Assembly (NCBI GenBank): GCA_023132545.1
Contig: JAGLYB010000005.1
Coordinates: 1-6,692, forward strand
DNA from: Candidatus Bipolaricaulota bacterium
Lineage (GTDB): Bacteria > Bipolaricaulota > Bipolaricaulia > UBA7950 > UBA9294
Length of the DNA stretch: 6,692 nt
Reading direction: 5' to 3'
The number at the start of each line of letters is the position of its first letter. Position 1 is the first letter of the stretch. Both the position numbers and the translations under genes were made by a program. The notes beneath the pieces are model-generated. The model had not been told where the DNA came from, made no database searches, and saw only the letters and a program-made list of their open reading frames with translations. Shown piece by piece: positions 5,387 to 6,692 of the stretch.

Positions 5387-6692
5387 ATGCGCAAGACAGC
5401 TACTGTAAACCTGACAACGGGAAGGACCCGCATAACTGACACTCCACGTACAGCGATCGACAACTTCCTGGGCGGAAGAGGATATGCTGCCAGCCTGCTT
5501 TTCGATCTTGTTCCTCCCAAACCCGAGGTGGGAATCTCGGAGAACGCACTCATCTTGTCCTCAGGAACCCTCAATGGCACGCCGTGGCCGGCCGCTTCAC
5601 GCTATCACCTCACATTCCGTTCCCCGCTAACAGGCTGCTATGGATATGCCAACGCAGGCGGCAAACTGGGGCCCTATTTAGCCTATGCCGGACTTGACGC
5701 CCTTGTGATCACAGGTAGAGCAACTGTGCCAAGCATCCTCGTCATCGACGAAGACAACGTACGGATCGAGTCGGCGGAACATCTTTGGGGAGCGACTACC
5801 GGCCAGACTGAGGTTGCCCTGCACGAGTTGTATCCCGAAGCCTCCGTAGCCTGTATCGGACCTGCTGGAGAAAACGGCGTGCTCTATGCCAGCGTGATGA
5901 ATGACGGAGGCCGGGCAGCGGGACGAACAGGCGGCGGCGCCGTCTTTGGATCGAAGAATCTGAAAGCGGTTGTGGTTCTCAAAATTCGGCCAAGTTCGCT
6001 TTCGCGGGAATTCCTTGCCGAGACCAAGATCGCTACGAAGAAGGTCCTTGCTGCCCCAGCGATCCCGAATCTGCGGAAATGGGGCACCCCCTTCTTGACG
6101 GCCATCAAGAACGTGATCGGAGACCTTCCTACCAAGAACCATCAGCTTGGCCAGGTTCCGTTTATCGACAAGATCGATGCTGAAGCCTTTGAGCGCTATA
6201 AAGCTGAGACGAAAGGCTGTCTTGGATGTCCGATTCGATGCGGTCGCATTTCCGTAGTCGAGGAAGGCAAGTACAAGTGCCGGACGGCCGGTCCTGAGTA
6301 TGAAACGATTGACTCGTTCGGCCCACAGTGCTATTGCGATGATACCGAAGCGATCATCTATGCGAACATGTTGTGCAACGAGCTGGGGCTTGACACGATT
6401 TCTACAGGCGCAGCAATCGCCTTTGCCATGGAGTGCCACGAGAACGGCCTTCTTGATGAAGACAAACTCGATCTGTCATGGGGCAACAACGAAACAGTCA
6501 TTGCGCTGATTCAGCAGATCGCTGCGCGCGAAGGACTTGGCGATCTTCTTGCCGATGGCGTAAGACGGGCAGCAAAAACCATTGGAAATGGAGCCAAGCG
6601 CTATGCGATGGAGGTAAAGGGGCTCGAAATCCCATCGCAAGAAGGCCGCGTGCTGAAGGCATTCGGTCTTGCTCACGCAACATCGAATCGTG
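5387..6692 (+). CDS. aor: Aldehyde:ferredoxin oxidoreductase (tungsten/molybdenum pterin enzyme), N-terminal part, 3' end outside window
   Basis: The frame is open from ATG 5387 to the right edge (435 codons plus one base); the family is usually about 600-620 aa, so roughly the last quarter to third is missing. N-terminal AOR signatures are FLGGRGYAASLLFD, the SPLTGCYGYANAGGKLGPYL block that contacts the bis-pterin cofactor, and GPAGENGVLYASVMNDGGRAAGRTGGGAVFGSKNL (shown in part). Three of the four ligands of the 4Fe-4S cluster are C278, C281 and C285 in GCLGCPIRCGR; the fourth lies beyond the window. GPEYETIDSFG and ELGLDTISTG follow as expected. AORs oxidise aldehydes to carboxylic acids, or run in reverse, with ferredoxin in the cytosol of anaerobes. 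The substrate is unknown here. A purine-rich AGAGAG 6 nt before the ATG is an acceptable ribosome binding site. The position right after a sugar kinase suggests shared expression with the upstream genes. Confidence 0.92.
   Translation, partial: MRKTATVNLTTGRTRITDTPRTAIDNFLGGRGYAASLLFDLVPPKPEVGISENALILSSGTLNGTPWPAASRYHLTFRSPLTGCYGYANAGGKLGPYLAYAGLDALVITGRATVPSILVIDEDNVRIESAEHLWGATTGQTEVALHELYPEASVACIGPAGENGVLYASVMNDGGRAAGRTGGGAVFGSKNLKAVVVLKIRPSSLSREFLAETKIATKKVLAAPAIPNLRKWGTPFLTAIKNVIGDLPTKNHQLGQVPFIDKIDAEAFERYKAETKGCLGCPIRCGRISVVEEGKYKCRTAGPEYETIDSFGPQCYCDDTEAIIYANMLCNELGLDTISTGAAIAFAMECHENGLLDEDKLDLSWGNNETVIALIQQIAAREGLGDLLADGVRRAAKTIGNGAKRYAMEVKGLEIPSQEGRVLKAFGLAHATSNR

Noticed and set aside
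5678..6439. Open frame of 253 codons on the - strand
   Set aside because: It is wholly antisense to the well-supported AOR reading frame and shows no recognisable motif.

Overview
The window shows one tightly packed run of six genes, all on the + strand, cut at both ends (the first lacks its start, the last lacks its end). There are two short overlaps (11 and 14 nt, the first depending on start choice) and three short gaps (28, 50 and 54 nt). No promoter, terminator, tRNA, rRNA, CRISPR array or mobile element is visible, and no non-coding stretch exceeds about 55 nt. The layout is that of the middle of a single operon. Base composition looks moderate to slightly GC-rich by eye. Clear purine-rich Shine-Dalgarno sites and a tungsten/molybdenum aldehyde:ferredoxin oxidoreductase fit an anaerobic or facultative bacterium, perhaps a Bacillota-type lineage. 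That placement is weak because no taxonomic marker gene is present.

Layout: (1) 3-509, C-terminal part of an amidohydrolase of the MTA/SAH (adenosine-type) deaminase group. (2) 499-1920, an FAD-binding (PCMH-type) oxidase or dehydrogenase, GlcD-like at its N-terminal half. (3) 1907-3049, a GlcF-like protein with two cysteine clusters and two CCG domains. (4) 3078-4376, an ADP-ribosylglycohydrolase-family protein with an N-terminal extension of about 115 residues. (5) 4427-5332, a ribokinase-like PfkB kinase starting at a GTG. (6) 5387 to the end, the first 435 codons of an aldehyde:ferredoxin oxidoreductase (AOR).

How the genes may work together (inference): genes 1, 4 and 5 look like a nucleoside-breakdown route: deaminate the base, split the N-glycosidic bond, phosphorylate the freed sugar. 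A hydrolase/kinase pair of these two families also occurs in the E. coli yegTUV operon. Genes 2, 3 and 6 look like an oxidative branch: a flavin plus iron-sulfur dehydrogenase for an alcohol, hydroxy acid or sugar, and a pterin-metal enzyme that oxidises aldehydes to acids with ferredoxin as acceptor. The combination suggests a catabolic operon in which a nucleoside or other N-glycoside, or its sugar, is cleaved and oxidised. I do not recognise it as a described pathway, and the substrate cannot be read from the sequence.
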